A DNA stretch of 64,000 bases from an uncultured Bacteroides sp. Lineage in GTDB: Bacteria; Bacteroidota; Bacteroidia; Bacteroidales; Bacteroidaceae. Shown piece after piece: positions 35,937-45,223 of this stretch (the first letter of the stretch is position 1; each line of letters opens with the position of its first letter). The notes under the pieces were generated by a model. It was not told the origin of the DNA, searched no databases, and saw only the letters and a program-made list of their open reading frames with translations. The DNA is taken from the NCBI GenBank assembly GCA_900552075.1, contig URYL01000001.1:310001-374000 (forward strand). The letters are read 5' to 3'. Both the position numbers and the translations under genes were made by a program.

Positions 35937-37130
35937 ATGAAAAAAATTAAACTAGGACTCCTTGCCCGCATCATCCTAGCTATCGCTCTGGGTATTGGTG
36001 CTGGAACAGTTTCACCGGCACTTCCGGTACGCATTTTTGTGACATTCAATGCGCTTTTCAGCCAGTTTCTGAACTTCATCATTCCTCTGATTATTGTAGG
36101 ACTGGTTACTCCGGCCATTGCCGACATCGGGAAAGGAGCCGGGAAAATGCTGGTAGCCACCGTGTTGCTGGCTTACGGAGCCACCCTGTTTTCCGGATTT
36201 CTCTCGTTCGGCGTAGGGGAAACCTTTTTCCCCAGCCTCATCACCCGGAACATACCTTTGTCCGAAATCAGTGAGGCACACGGCGTCACTCCTTTCTTTA
36301 CCGTGGCCATACCGGAACCGCTCAATGTCATGACGGCCTTGGTGATGGCCTTTACCCTCGGACTCGGACTGGCCCACCTGGATACGACCTACCTGAAAAA
36401 TGTCTGTAACGATTTCAAGAAAATCATCGTCAAGACCATACAAGCCGTGATACTGCCCCTGTTGCCGATTTATATCTTCGGCATTTTCTTCAACATGACT
36501 CACTCCGGACAAGTGTTCCACGTACTGGCAGTGTTTATCAAGATTATCGGCATCATCTTCCTGCTGCACATTTTCCTGCTGATTTTCCAATACTGCATCG
36601 CGGGACTGTTTGTACGCAAGAATCCGTTCCGCCTGTTAGCAAGGATGATGCCGGCCTATTTCACCGCACTGGGTACCCAGTCATCGGCAGCCACCATTCC
36701 TGTGACCCTAAAACAGACGATACTGAATGGCGTGCACGAAGGAATTGCCGGTTTTGTCATTCCGTTGTGTGCCACCATCCACCTTTCGGGAAGTACCATG
36801 AAGATTGTGGCTTGTGCCTTGGCCCTGATGATGATGCAGGGTATTCCTTACGACTTCCAAATGTTTGCCGGATTTATCTTTATGTTAGGAATCACCATGG
36901 TAGCCGCTCCGGGTGTACCGGGAGGAGCCATTATGGCCTCGCTCGGCATCTTGTCGTCCATGCTGGGATTTGATGAGAATGCACAAGCTCTGATGATTGC
37001 CCTCTATATCGCCATGGACAGTTTTGGTACGGCCTGCAACGTAACGGGCGACGGAGCCTTGGCTCTTCTTATCGACAAGTGGTTCGGGAATTCAACGACG
37101 AATACGTCTAGTACATCTCATCAAGACTGA
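35937..37130 (+). CDS. Dicarboxylate/amino acid:cation symporter (DAACS)
   Basis: 397 residues with about eight helices and two re-entrant loops. AYFTALGTQSSAATIPVTL is the serine-rich hairpin of the family and GVPGGAIMASLGILSSML is the second. MDSFGTACNVTGDGALALLID holds the substrate and sodium site NxxxD. It imports glutamate, aspartate or serine/threonine type substrates; the short length resembles serine/threonine carriers, but the substrate is not settled. TATCTTTG at 35911-35918 is the probable -7 box. Confidence 0.9.
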   Translation: MKKIKLGLLARIILAIALGIGAGTVSPALPVRIFVTFNALFSQFLNFIIPLIIVGLVTPAIADIGKGAGKMLVATVLLAYGATLFSGFLSFGVGETFFPSLITRNIPLSEISEAHGVTPFFTVAIPEPLNVMTALVMAFTLGLGLAHLDTTYLKNVCNDFKKIIVKTIQAVILPLLPIYIFGIFFNMTHSGQVFHVLAVFIKIIGIIFLLHIFLLIFQYCIAGLFVRKNPFRLLARMMPAYFTALGTQSSAATIPVTLKQTILNGVHEGIAGFVIPLCATIHLSGSTMKIVACALALMMMQGIPYDFQMFAGFIFMLGITMVAAPGVPGGAIMASLGILSSMLGFDENAQALMIALYIAMDSFGTACNVTGDGALALLIDKWFGNSTTNTSSTSHQD

Positions 37131-37138
37131 ACGTAAGG

Positions 37139-37567
37139 CTACGTTCTACAAATTAGCGACTTACGAAGAACAGGTAGTCGCTTTATCACATGACCCAAAG
37201 CTATAACTGTGGTTATAATTCCGATTTTATAATGCCATAATCCAAGTGGAGAGTTTGCCCCATTTATACCCAATAGTGCAAGACCTGTAACGGATAGCAA
37301 TAAAAATATGACAGACAGGAAAGCTGTAACTTTACTCTTTCTATCTATTCCCTTTTTTATAACTCTTTTATACCATCCCCGATGCGTGGACACGTGGAAT
37401 ATGATGGTAACAAGAAACAAGATACTTCCCAAGACATGAAACACAGCCCAGTTATGCCAGATTTCATGACTGCCACCATGTCCGGCCACATGCAGACCAA
37501 ATCCTGAAATGGCAGACACGATAAATACAACTATCAATATCCAGTCAATTACAAAAATTCTTTTCAT
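37139..37567 (-). CDS. DUF4405-type four-helix membrane protein
   Basis: 142 residues with four predicted helices. Histidines placed in the membrane or at its edge (GLHVAGHGGSHEIWHNW, AVFHVLG, IIFHVSTHRGW, LGHVIKR) resemble di-haem cytochrome b proteins, to which DUF4405 proteins are related. Haem binding is an inference. It is 77 bp downstream of the Crp/Fnr regulator, with a GTGA-N6-TCAC palindrome between them, so it is a likely target of that regulator. Confidence 0.7.
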   Translation of the reverse strand: MKRIFVIDWILIVVFIVSAISGFGLHVAGHGGSHEIWHNWAVFHVLGSILFLVTIIFHVSTHRGWYKRVIKKGIDRKSKVTAFLSVIFLLLSVTGLALLGINGANSPLGLWHYKIGIITTVIALGHVIKRLPVLRKSLICRT

Positions 37568-37586
37568 ACATTTCCGTTTTTATTAC

Positions 37587-37600
37587 GTGACAAAGATCAC
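37587..37600. promoter_or_regulatory. CRP/FNR-type palindrome GTGA-N6-TCAC
   Basis: GTGACAAAGATCAC, a symmetric site of the class bound by Crp/Fnr proteins, lies 20 bp upstream of the DUF4405 start and 45 bp after the stop of a Crp/Fnr gene. Confidence 0.5.
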
Positions 37601-37644
37601 TACTTTACTGGAAATGAACGATAACAATTGTAAAGAAATGGAGT

Positions 37645-38175
37645 TTAACGACGATTTCTAATACGAGACAGTGAAACAGATGTAATACCAAGATAAGAAG
37701 CTATATAATGTAATGGTACCCGTTGGACAATATTAGGATACTCCTTCAACAATTCTTCGTATCTCTGTTGTGGCGTATTCTTGATACGGGACAAAAACAG
37801 GTGCTGGTAAAAGCTGAACCGTTCTATAATTTTCTCTTCATATAGCAGTCTCAAGGCAGGATTACTTTCTATTTTGTGATAGAAATCTTCTTTTTTAATT
37901 GACACGACTTCAGACGGCTCAATGCTTTCTAATGAAAACAAGCTGGGGGTACCTTTATACAGACTATCAAATGAGGCTACAAAATCACCTTCGAAAAAAA
38001 ATTGAAAGGTTATATCCTTTCCTTCATTGTAGAAAAATAATCTTAGACATCCTTTACGGATAAAGTATATCTCATCCGCAATCTTACCCTCTTCCAATAA
38101 TACCGTTTTAGACGGAATGGATAGCGCTTCAATTTCTTTTACATTAAAGAATATATTATCTGACATTTCTTTCAT
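37645..38175 (-). CDS. Crp/Fnr-family transcriptional regulator
   Basis: 176 residues from ATG 38175 (MKEMSDNIFF). The frame is open to 38202, but at 38175 the ATG overlaps the stop of an upstream small frame (TAATG), which suggests coupled translation. The cyclic-nucleotide-binding-like beta roll (about 20-120; GKIADEIYFIRKGCLRLFF) lacks the Arg-Ser pair that binds cAMP in E. coli CRP. The C-terminal helix-turn-helix reads VPLHYIASYLGITSVSLSRIR. No Cys cluster for an iron-sulphur centre is present. It probably controls the downstream DUF4405 gene. Confidence 0.88.
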   Translation of the reverse strand: MKEMSDNIFFNVKEIEALSIPSKTVLLEEGKIADEIYFIRKGCLRLFFYNEGKDITFQFFFEGDFVASFDSLYKGTPSLFSLESIEPSEVVSIKKEDFYHKIESNPALRLLYEEKIIERFSFYQHLFLSRIKNTPQQRYEELLKEYPNIVQRVPLHYIASYLGITSVSLSRIRNRR

Positions 38176-38383
38176 TAAACCCGCTTTATAAATCCGACCC
38201 AACGACCATCTTGTTCAAGTCCATATAAGAAAACATGCTGAAAATAGACAGGAAGATGCTCTCTGCAGTACAAAAAATCTTCTTGCGCCAGAAAATCGTA
38301 TGTGCCCGACACATCACTTTCCCCAATATCCACAAGGTTCAGACAATCCGTTTTTTGACCTCTCTAATCATATCATGCTTCAT
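38175..38383 (-). pseudogene. Small frameshifted ORF heading the Crp operon
   Basis: ATG 38383 opens MKHDMIREVKKRIV and stops; a second frame, from 38363 to the TAA at 38175-38177, gives about 62 codons (key parts NLVDIGESDVSG, YCREHLPVYFQH, LEQDGRWVGFIKRV). One extra A in the A6 run near 38350 would join them into a protein of about 70 residues. A good promoter lies upstream, and the TAA overlaps the Crp ATG. It may be a broken gene, a phase-variable gene or a sequencing error. I do not recognise the product. Confidence 0.5.
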
Positions 38384-38420
38384 TACATGAAGTTTCAATT
38401 TATGTGACTTACCACGATGC

Positions 38421-38450
38421 CAAATATACCGAATATTTGACATTGTACAA
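38421..38450 (-). promoter_or_regulatory. Promoter of the small ORF-Crp-DUF4405 operon
   Basis: TTG (38448-38450), a 19-bp gap and TATATTTG (38421-38428) on the minus strand. The transcript would start about 30 bp before the ATG at 38383. Confidence 0.6.
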
Positions 38451-38559
38451 TTGGGATACAACAAATATCAGATCAAGAACCGAAAAAAACGACAAGATTT
38501 ATTTATCATAACATAATTTTCCGTAAGTTTGTTATCCGCTCAAGCTAAAAAACATACTT

Positions 38560-38994
38560 ATGAAAAGAAATCCTTACAAAGAAGCTCCGGCCAGTTTTTC
38601 CATCTGCTTACATACTGACTGTCCCTGCGCTTCCAATTGCCTGCGCCAGCTGGCCTATCCGGTACTGCTGGAACGGGAGGCATTCCTGCACCTGGCCAAT
38701 CCCGCACGATGCACCAAAGACACTTCCTGCCCGTATTACCGCGATGCCACTCCGGTGACCTACATGCGCGGTTTTACCCACATGAAAAAGCGGATGTATC
38801 CCGACCAATATCAGAAATTCATGAATATCCTGATTGCCCACTTCGGACGAAATCCTTATTTTGAAAGAAGAAGAGGGGAAAGAAAACTAAATCTCCAAGA
38901 ACAGGAAATCATCCGCAAGGCCCTGAAGCAGGCTGGAGTGACAAACAACCTGGAATTTGACCAGCAAGAAACCGGATTCAACTGGTACGACTAG
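38560..38994 (+). CDS. Cysteine-rich conserved hypothetical protein (possibly DUF6078)
   Basis: 144 residues, cytoplasmic. Seven Cys in the first half (CLHTDCPCASNC, then ARCTKDTSC) suggest a bound metal. The middle (FTHMKKRMYPDQYQKFMN) and the basic segment FERRRGERKLNLQEQEII look like a conserved helical region. I believe it belongs to a family restricted to Bacteroidales (DUF6078), but I am not certain. A -7 box TAAGTTTG lies at 38524-38531. A repeat array starts 3 bp after its stop. Confidence 0.7.
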   Translation: MKRNPYKEAPASFSICLHTDCPCASNCLRQLAYPVLLEREAFLHLANPARCTKDTSCPYYRDATPVTYMRGFTHMKKRMYPDQYQKFMNILIAHFGRNPYFERRRGERKLNLQEQEIIRKALKQAGVTNNLEFDQQETGFNWYD

Positions 38995-38996
38995 CC

Positions 38997-39082
38997 AGTA
39001 CTTCCCCGAAAGTACTGCAGTACTGCCTAAGGAGTACTACAGTACTGCCAAGGAAGTACTGCGGTACTTCTTAGACAGTACT
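38997..39082. repeat. AGTACT array with 22-bp period (array 3)
   Basis: AGTACT stands at 38997, 39011, 39019, 39033, 39041, 39055 and 39077, with one variant GGTACT at 39063. Starts alternate by 14 and 8 bp, so the period is exactly 22. Pairs 8 bp apart form the palindrome AGTACTGCAGTACT or a near copy, separated by 8-bp spacers of mixed sequence. It begins 3 bp after the stop of the Cys-rich gene and lies 90 bp before the end of the convergent DnaJ-like gene. Confidence 0.92.
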
Positions 39083-39130
39083 CGCAAAGCATAACAATCT
39101 ATTTATCAACCGAATAAAAAATACAAAAAA

Positions 39131-39169
39131 AAAGACCTGCCAACGTAAAAAAACGAAACAGGCCTCTTT
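39131..39169 (-). terminator. Terminator of the DnaJ-like gene
   Basis: On the minus strand AAAGAGGCCTG pairs, with a small bulge, with CAGGTCTTT and is followed by a long T-run. It is 7 bp past the stop at 39176. Confidence 0.7.
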
Positions 39170-39175
39170 GGTAAT

Positions 39176-39961
39176 TTATTTCATGCCACGTGCCTTGAAA
39201 ATCCGCTCCTTGGCATCATTGATACGCTGGAGCTTTTCTTCTGCAGCCTTTCGGATATCTTCTCCCAATGTGGCTACCCGGTCGGGATGGTGTTTCAGCA
39301 CGAGACTACGATAAGCCTTGCGCACTTCCTCATCCGAAGCCGTAGGTTCGATTTCCAGCACCTTGTAGGCATCTTCCAGTGAATCGCCTTTCAGGTTCAG
39401 CATGGAGTCTACTTCCTGTATGGAAAGCTGCATGGACTGTGCCACTTCTTTCAATGCATCCACTTCGGCCTGACACACATTGCCGTCACTCTGGGCAATC
39501 TTCACCAAGAAATCGAGTAACTGCAAACGCTGTTCGTAAGCCAGGTTGGCCGCAATCTGTGCCCCACATTCCCGGATGGTACGACGAAACGCAGAAGGGT
39601 CATTCCGTTCCATCTGCTTGCGCTGTTCAAACAGGTTCAGCAAGATACGTTCACCTTCTTCCACCGCATTGGCGCCAAAATTAACTCGTAGGAACTGACG
39701 GACGAATTCCATTTCACTGTGCATGATACGACCGTCCGCACGGATGATATACGAGGCCATGACCAGCATAGAAAACAAAAAGCTATTGCGCTGACCGGCA
39801 TAAATATCCTCCTGCGTATAAGTTCCAGCAGTTTCCCCCATTTCATTCTGTGCAGTCACACTCTTGTCAAACAAGGAGCCGATGGCAAATCCTGCCAAAG
39901 CTCCCAAGGGGCCCATGGCCATGAATCCCATGATTCCCCCAATCCATTTTCCGTATCCCAT
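39176..39961 (-). CDS. TerB-DnaJ domain co-chaperone (DjlA-like)
   Basis: 261 residues. A glycine-rich hydrophobic N-terminus (about 1-30, IMGFMAMGPLGALAGFAIG) probably meets the membrane. A TerB-like helical domain follows (about 55-185; MVMASYIIRADGRIMHSE, KIAQSDGNVCQAE). The C-terminal J domain (about 195-258) holds KHHPDRV, the HPD tripeptide that stimulates Hsp70 ATPase. This is the DjlA layout. The upstream ybaK gene ends 25 bp away on the same strand. Confidence 0.9.
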   Translation of the reverse strand: MGYGKWIGGIMGFMAMGPLGALAGFAIGSLFDKSVTAQNEMGETAGTYTQEDIYAGQRNSFLFSMLVMASYIIRADGRIMHSEMEFVRQFLRVNFGANAVEEGERILLNLFEQRKQMERNDPSAFRRTIRECGAQIAANLAYEQRLQLLDFLVKIAQSDGNVCQAEVDALKEVAQSMQLSIQEVDSMLNLKGDSLEDAYKVLEIEPTASDEEVRKAYRSLVLKHHPDRVATLGEDIRKAAEEKLQRINDAKERIFKARGMK

Positions 39962-39986
39962 AAACGAATGCTATTATTCTATCTTC

Positions 39987-40469
39987 TTAAAACAATGTAC
40001 AAACCTCGGCCTGACTCACTTTGATCAAATCGGCCGGAGCCAGTTTCACCTGCAGCCCTCTCACTCCTGCACTGACATAAATATAAGGAAAGTCCGTGCA
40101 AGTGTGGTGGATATACGTCGGGAAATGTTTCTTCATCCCTATCGGAGAACATCCTCCCCGAATGTATCCGGTCAACGGAAGCAACTCCTTTACCGGAATC
40201 AAGTCACATTTCTTGTTGCCGGAAACCTTGGCCGCCAGCTTCAGGTCAATCTCGTGTTCTCCCGGAACCACGCAGACAAAATAGCCCGACTTGTCTCCAT
40301 GCAGCACCAGCGTCTTGAATACTTGTTCAATATTCTCACCCAATGTGGCAGCCACATGCACGCAACTCAAGTCGTTTTCATCCACCTCATAGGGAACCAG
40401 TTCGTATTTCACCTTATCCCGATCCAGCAGGCGGGCTGCATTGGTTTTTGCAATCTTATCTTTTGCCAT
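39987..40469 (-). CDS. ybaK: Cys-tRNA(Pro) deacylase YbaK
   Basis: 160 residues of the YbaK/ProX fold. KTNAARLLDRDKVKYELVPYE, the substrate-pocket segment KTLVLHGDKSGYFVCVVPG with the catalytic Lys region, and GYIRGGCSPIGMKK with the conserved GGxSP motif are visible. It hydrolyses Cys mischarged on tRNA-Pro. Its start overlaps the uvrA stop by 14 bp, so the two share a transcript. Confidence 0.93.
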   Translation of the reverse strand: MAKDKIAKTNAARLLDRDKVKYELVPYEVDENDLSCVHVAATLGENIEQVFKTLVLHGDKSGYFVCVVPGEHEIDLKLAAKVSGNKKCDLIPVKELLPLTGYIRGGCSPIGMKKHFPTYIHHTCTDFPYIYVSAGVRGLQVKLAPADLIKVSQAEVCTLF

Positions 40470-43317
40470 TTTTTATCGCTCCTTTCAGTTCTTCTTTTAA
40501 AAATCCTGATGTATATCCTTTTCCCGAAGCGGCTACTTCTTCCGGAGTTCCGCAGACCAGCAACTGGCCTCCTCCTTTTCCACCTTCGGGACCCATATCA
40601 ATAATATAATCTGCCATCTTGATGACATCCAGATTGTGTTCTATCACGATGACGGTATTTCCCTTGTCTACCAAACGGTTCAATACGTTCATCAATACCC
40701 GGATATCCTCAAAGTGCAATCCGGTGGTCGGTTCGTCCAAAATATATACGGTCTTTCCCGTATCTCTCTTCGACAACTCCGTAGCCAGTTTCACGCGCTG
40801 ACTTTCGCCTCCCGACAAAGTGGTGGAAGGTTGCCCCAACTTGATATAACCGAGTCCTACCTCCTGCAGCACCTTGATTTTATTCAGAATCTGCGGTACA
40901 TTCTCAAAGAATTCTACCGCACGGTTGATGGTCATATCCAGCACGTCGGCGATGGATTTTCCCTTGTAACGCACTTCCAGTGTTTCGCGGTTGTAACGCT
41001 TGCCGTGACACACCTCACACGGAACCAGCACATCCGGCAGGAAATTCATCTCGATGGTCTTATACCCGTTTCCACCACAAGCCTCACAGCGTCCGCCGGA
41101 CACATTGAACGAGAAGCGTCCGGCCTTATAACCTCGGATTTTTGCTTCCGGAAGGCCGACAAACAAGTTACGGATATCGGAAAACACGCCCGTATACGTC
41201 GCCGGATTGGAACGAGGCGTACGGCCCAGCGGAGACTGGTCTACATTCACTACCTTATCAATGTACTCCAACCCTTCCACACTGTCATACGGCAAGGGGT
41301 CTTGCAACGAACGGTAGAAATGCTGGGAGAGAATCGGCTGCAACGTATCGTTGACCAACGTAGACTTTCCACTACCGGAAACACCCGTCACGCAAATCAG
41401 CTTGCCCAACGGAAACTCCACATCATCGCCTTTCAGGTTGTTGCCACGGGCTCCCCGCAGAATCAAAGAATACCCGTTGCCTTTCCGACGTTCTGCGGGC
41501 ACTTCGATGCACATCTTCCCGTTCAGGTATTGCGAAGTCAGGGTATTGGTTTTCAACATTTCCGCCGGAGTACCGGAAAAGACAACTTCTCCTCCTAACC
41601 GACCGGCTTTCGGCCCCATGTCTACGATGTAATCGGCTGCCAGCATCATATCCTTGTCATGCTCCACCACAATCACGGTATTGCCCAAGTCACGCAACTC
41701 TTTCAAAGAATTGATCAACCGGATATTGTCACGCTGATGCAATCCGATACTAGGTTCGTCCAAGATGTACAGCACATTCACTAACTGAGACCCAATCTGA
41801 GTAGCCAGACGGATACGCTGGCTTTCTCCTCCCGACAAGGTCACGGACGAACGGTTCAAGGACAAATAGTCCAAACCCACATCCAACAGAAACTTCAGAC
41901 GGGTACGTATTTCTTTCAGAATTTCCGTGGCAATCAGCCGTTGCTTTTCTTCCAGGAAATCCTCTACATGGCACACCCAGTCATACAGCTCACTGATGTC
42001 CATGGTGGCCAGTTCGTAAATATTCTTGTCATGAATGCGGAAATGCAAGGCTTCCTTGTTCAGACGTGCCCCTTTACATTCCGGACACACATCTGTCTTG
42101 GCAAACTGTTCCGCCCATTTCTGTGCGGTAGCCGAAGCCTCCTTTTCCTGCATCATCTGGATATACTTGACAATACCTTCATACACCACGAAATAATCGG
42201 AAGTGGTATGAATCAGCGAACTCTTGATTTTCAGCCGCTCGTCGCATCCGTACAGAATCTCATTGATGGCATCTTGCGGTAATTCGCTCACCGGCGTTTT
42301 CAGGGTCGCTTCATAACGTTCCAGCAAAGCTTCCAGCTGCCAGAATATCATCACGTTCTTGTATTTTCCCAAAGGGGCCACCGCTCCCTCATACACGGAC
42401 AACGAACGGTCGGGAATCACCTTGTCTTCATCAATCAGATTGACATAGCCCAATCCTTTGCAACGCGGACAAGCTCCTTGCGGTGAGTTGAAAGAAAAAT
42501 TATGCGGAGCAGGTTCCTTGTAGGAAAGTCCCGTCACCGGACACATTAAACGCTTGCTGTAATGGCGTACACTCTCCGTCTGCGCATCCAGTATCATCAA
42601 AAGGCCATCTCCCTGTTGCATGGCCGTCGACACGCTCTGCTTCAGCCGGCTGTCTTCTTTGTCGGCCACCACCATTTTGTCAATCACCACTTCAATGTCG
42701 TGGTTTTTATAGCGGTCCAGCTTCATGCCGTGTACAATCTCCTTGATTTCCCCGTCTACCCGGACATAAAGATACCCTTTCTTGCGTACCTGCTCGAACA
42801 GTTCTTTGTAATGTCCTTTACGTGTCCGTACCAAAGGAGCTAAGATAAAGATACGTTTGCCCTTGTAGTCCCGGTGTATCAAATCCAAAATCTGCTCTTC
42901 GGTGTACTTCACCATTTTCTCACCCGACAAATACGAATAGGCCGTACCTGCCCGCGCAAACAACAGACGCAGATAATCATATATTTCGGTGGTCGTTCCT
43001 ACCGTAGAACGAGGATTCTTGTTGGTGGTTTTCTGCTCGATGGAAATCACCGGACTCAGTCCCGTAATCTTGTCCACATCCGGACGTTCCATTCCTCCTA
43101 AGAAATTACGGGCATACGCTGAAAAGGTCTCAATGTAACGCCGCTGCCCCTCCACGAACAGTGTATCGAAAGCTAAGGAAGACTTTCCACTTCCGCTCAA
43201 TCCGGTAATCACCGTCAGGCTGTCACGGGGTATTTCCACATCTATATTTTTCAGGTTGTGCACCCGGGCTCCTTGTACACAAATAGTTTCAGTTCCTTCA
43301 GTCATATTGTCCTTCAA
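40456..43317 (-). CDS. uvrA: Excinuclease ABC subunit A
   Basis: 953 residues, the normal length. Two ABC ATPase halves are present, with Walker [16 protein letters not shown] near 38 and [13 protein letters not shown] near 650. Each has the signature [12 protein letters not shown] or [12 protein letters not shown], and a Walker B ending DEPSIGLH or DEPTTGLH. Zinc fingers appear as CPxCKGLG and CEACGGNG...CEVCHGKRY. It finds bulky DNA damage and loads UvrB in the cytoplasm. Bacteroides often carry more than one uvrA; this one looks like the full housekeeping form. Confidence 0.97.
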   Translation of the reverse strand: MKDNMTEGTETICVQGARVHNLKNIDVEIPRDSLTVITGLSGSGKSSLAFDTLFVEGQRRYIETFSAYARNFLGGMERPDVDKITGLSPVISIEQKTTNKNPRSTVGTTTEIYDYLRLLFARAGTAYSYLSGEKMVKYTEEQILDLIHRDYKGKRIFILAPLVRTRKGHYKELFEQVRKKGYLYVRVDGEIKEIVHGMKLDRYKNHDIEVVIDKMVVADKEDSRLKQSVSTAMQQGDGLLMILDAQTESVRHYSKRLMCPVTGLSYKEPAPHNFSFNSPQGACPRCKGLGYVNLIDEDKVIPDRSLSVYEGAVAPLGKYKNVMIFWQLEALLERYEATLKTPVSELPQDAINEILYGCDERLKIKSSLIHTTSDYFVVYEGIVKYIQMMQEKEASATAQKWAEQFAKTDVCPECKGARLNKEALHFRIHDKNIYELATMDISELYDWVCHVEDFLEEKQRLIATEILKEIRTRLKFLLDVGLDYLSLNRSSVTLSGGESQRIRLATQIGSQLVNVLYILDEPSIGLHQRDNIRLINSLKELRDLGNTVIVVEHDKDMMLAADYIVDMGPKAGRLGGEVVFSGTPAEMLKTNTLTSQYLNGKMCIEVPAERRKGNGYSLILRGARGNNLKGDDVEFPLGKLICVTGVSGSGKSTLVNDTLQPILSQHFYRSLQDPLPYDSVEGLEYIDKVVNVDQSPLGRTPRSNPATYTGVFSDIRNLFVGLPEAKIRGYKAGRFSFNVSGGRCEACGGNGYKTIEMNFLPDVLVPCEVCHGKRYNRETLEVRYKGKSIADVLDMTINRAVEFFENVPQILNKIKVLQEVGLGYIKLGQPSTTLSGGESQRVKLATELSKRDTGKTVYILDEPTTGLHFEDIRVLMNVLNRLVDKGNTVIVIEHNLDVIKMADYIIDMGPEGGKGGGQLLVCGTPEEVAASGKGYTSGFLKEELKGAIKNGKR

Positions 43318-43320
43318 TGA

Positions 43321-43336
43321 TATCTTTGCAAAGATA
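43321..43336. promoter_or_regulatory. Palindrome of two back-to-back -7 boxes
   Basis: TATCTTTGCAAAGATA contains a -7 box on each strand between divergent uvrA and the LysM gene. Neither has a clear -33 element. A second plus-strand -7 box, TACTTTTG, lies at 43383-43390 and is nearer to the LysM gene start. Confidence 0.4.
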
Positions 43337-43410
43337 GAGATATTTACTTTTCCATTTTCATCCTACAATGCAATTTTTTTTGTACTTTTGCCACTCAACA
43401 AATCAGATAA

Positions 43411-45222
43411 ATGACCATGAGATTCTTTCAGATAGTTTGTCTTTCACTGGCTTTGACATTGGGAAATGCCGGAAAACTTCTTCATGCACAAAACGGAAAC
43501 AATTATTTTCTACATACAGTAAGCAAAGGCCAGAGCCTCTACTCCATTGCCAACATGTACCATGTCACCGTGGATGACATTGTCCGCCTGAACCCGGGAA
43601 GTGACAAACAAATCCGGGCGGGTGAGTCTCTGAAGATACCACAGGCAAACCACACTTCTTCCAGCGAAAACGGAACCTTCCATACCATACAAGCAGGCGA
43701 GACACTGTATCAGCTGACTGTGAAATACAATGTCAGCGCACAAGCCATCTGCGATGCCAATCCAGGACTAAGCGCCAGCAATTTCCGAATCGGCCAAGTT
43801 ATTTCCATTCCAACAGGAAACCCGGAAGCCCCTGTTTCCCAACCGACAGCAACACCTCATCCTACTGCTACTCCAGCCACTTCCCAGAAAGACTGGAAAG
43901 AAATGCATAAGGTGGAACGCAAAGAGACTATCTTCAGCATCTGCCAAGAGTATGGAATAACCCAAGAAGACCTGCTGGCACTGAATCCAGAATTGAAAAA
44001 CGGAAAACTGAAAAAAGGAATGTTCCTCTTTATCCCTTATCCTAAAGGTAGCCAGACAAACAAACAAACAGTTACCACGCCTGTTGCCACCCCGTCTAAC
44101 GAAGAACTTTTCAGCCAAAGTAAAACGGCACATAAAAACCTAAAAACCATCCAGGCAGCTGTCATGCTTCCGTTTACAGCCGCCAACAATACCAAAGCTG
44201 AGGAACAGAGCCGGATGATAGAATATTACGAAGGATTTCTGCTGGCTGTAGACAGTCTGAAACGACAGGGAGTATCCATCAATTTATACACGTACGACAC
44301 CAAAGGAAGCGAAAACACTATTTCCGGTATCCTGAACAAACCGGAGATGAAAGACATGGATATTATTTTCGGGCCTGTTCATACAGCCCAAATCGGACAA
44401 TTATCCGATTTTGCCAAACGGCACAAAATACGTCTGGTAGTTCCTTTTGCTCCGAAAGTGGATCAGGTCTTCAATAACCCGATGATTTATCAGATAAACA
44501 CTCCTCAGTCTTATTTCTATTCAGAAGTCTATGAACACTTCTTGCGAAAATTCAGTCAATCGAACATTATCTTCATTGACATAACTAACGGAGATAAAGA
44601 AAAGACAGAATTCATTAACGGACTGAAAAATGAATTGAAAGACAACCGAATGAAGTTTAAACAAATACAACTGGGGGCTACCCTCACACCCGAAAAAGTA
44701 ATTGCAGCCATGGATACACTCCAGGAAAATATTTTCATTCCGACATCCGGACGCAGCAGCGCCCTGACCAGGATTATTCCCCAACTGAGCAATGTGTTGC
44801 GTGCACACCCTGCTTTCAACATGCATCTGTTCGGCTATCCGGAATGGCAAACTTACACACAGGAACATCTGGCCAGCTTCTATGAACTGGATACCTATTT
44901 CTATTCGTCTTTCTATACCAACAACCTGTTTCCAGAATCTGTACGCTTTACCCAAAACTACCGTCGCTGGTATAGCAAAGATATGGCCAATATTTTCCCA
45001 AAATATGGCATGCTGGGCTTTGATACTGGATATTTCTTCCTGAAAGGCCTTTCACAACTGGGTAACAAACTGGAAGAGAATCTGGATAAGGTCCATGTCA
45101 CTCCTATTCAGACCGGATTCAAGTTTGAAAGGGTCAACAACTGGGGAGGATTCATCAACCAGAAAGTTTTTTTTGTGCACCTGACCAAAAACTACGAACT
45201 GATCAAACTTGATTTTGAATAA
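43411..45222 (+). CDS. Triple-LysM protein fused to periplasmic-binding domain
   Basis: 603 residues with a signal peptide ending LHA/QNG. Three LysM repeats (about 33-77, 89-134 and 165-210; [35 protein letters not shown]) bind peptidoglycan. A threonine/proline linker separates the second and third. The rest (about 240-600) is a type I periplasmic-binding fold like amino-acid receptors ([34 protein letters not shown]). It probably sits in the cell wall and senses or scaffolds, since no ABC transporter lies beside it. It heads an operon with the porin-like gene next, 1 bp after its stop. Confidence 0.85.
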   Translation: MTMRFFQIVCLSLALTLGNAGKLLHAQNGNNYFLHTVSKGQSLYSIANMYHVTVDDIVRLNPGSDKQIRAGESLKIPQANHTSSSENGTFHTIQAGETLYQLTVKYNVSAQAICDANPGLSASNFRIGQVISIPTGNPEAPVSQPTATPHPTATPATSQKDWKEMHKVERKETIFSICQEYGITQEDLLALNPELKNGKLKKGMFLFIPYPKGSQTNKQTVTTPVATPSNEELFSQSKTAHKNLKTIQAAVMLPFTAANNTKAEEQSRMIEYYEGFLLAVDSLKRQGVSINLYTYDTKGSENTISGILNKPEMKDMDIIFGPVHTAQIGQLSDFAKRHKIRLVVPFAPKVDQVFNNPMIYQINTPQSYFYSEVYEHFLRKFSQSNIIFIDITNGDKEKTEFINGLKNELKDNRMKFKQIQLGATLTPEKVIAAMDTLQENIFIPTSGRSSALTRIIPQLSNVLRAHPAFNMHLFGYPEWQTYTQEHLASFYELDTYFYSSFYTNNLFPESVRFTQNYRRWYSKDMANIFPKYGMLGFDTGYFFLKGLSQLGNKLEENLDKVHVTPIQTGFKFERVNNWGGFINQKVFFVHLTKNYELIKLDFE

Positions 45223-45223
45223 G

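Noticed and set aside
38340..38360. Programmed -1 frameshift at the A6 run in the small ORF
   Set aside because: The heptamer does not follow the X-XXY-YYZ rule in the zero frame and no stimulatory hairpin was seen; mutation or read error is simpler.
40636..41598. 320-codon plus-strand frame opposite uvrA
   Set aside because: Lies within the uvrA coding sequence; no domain seen.
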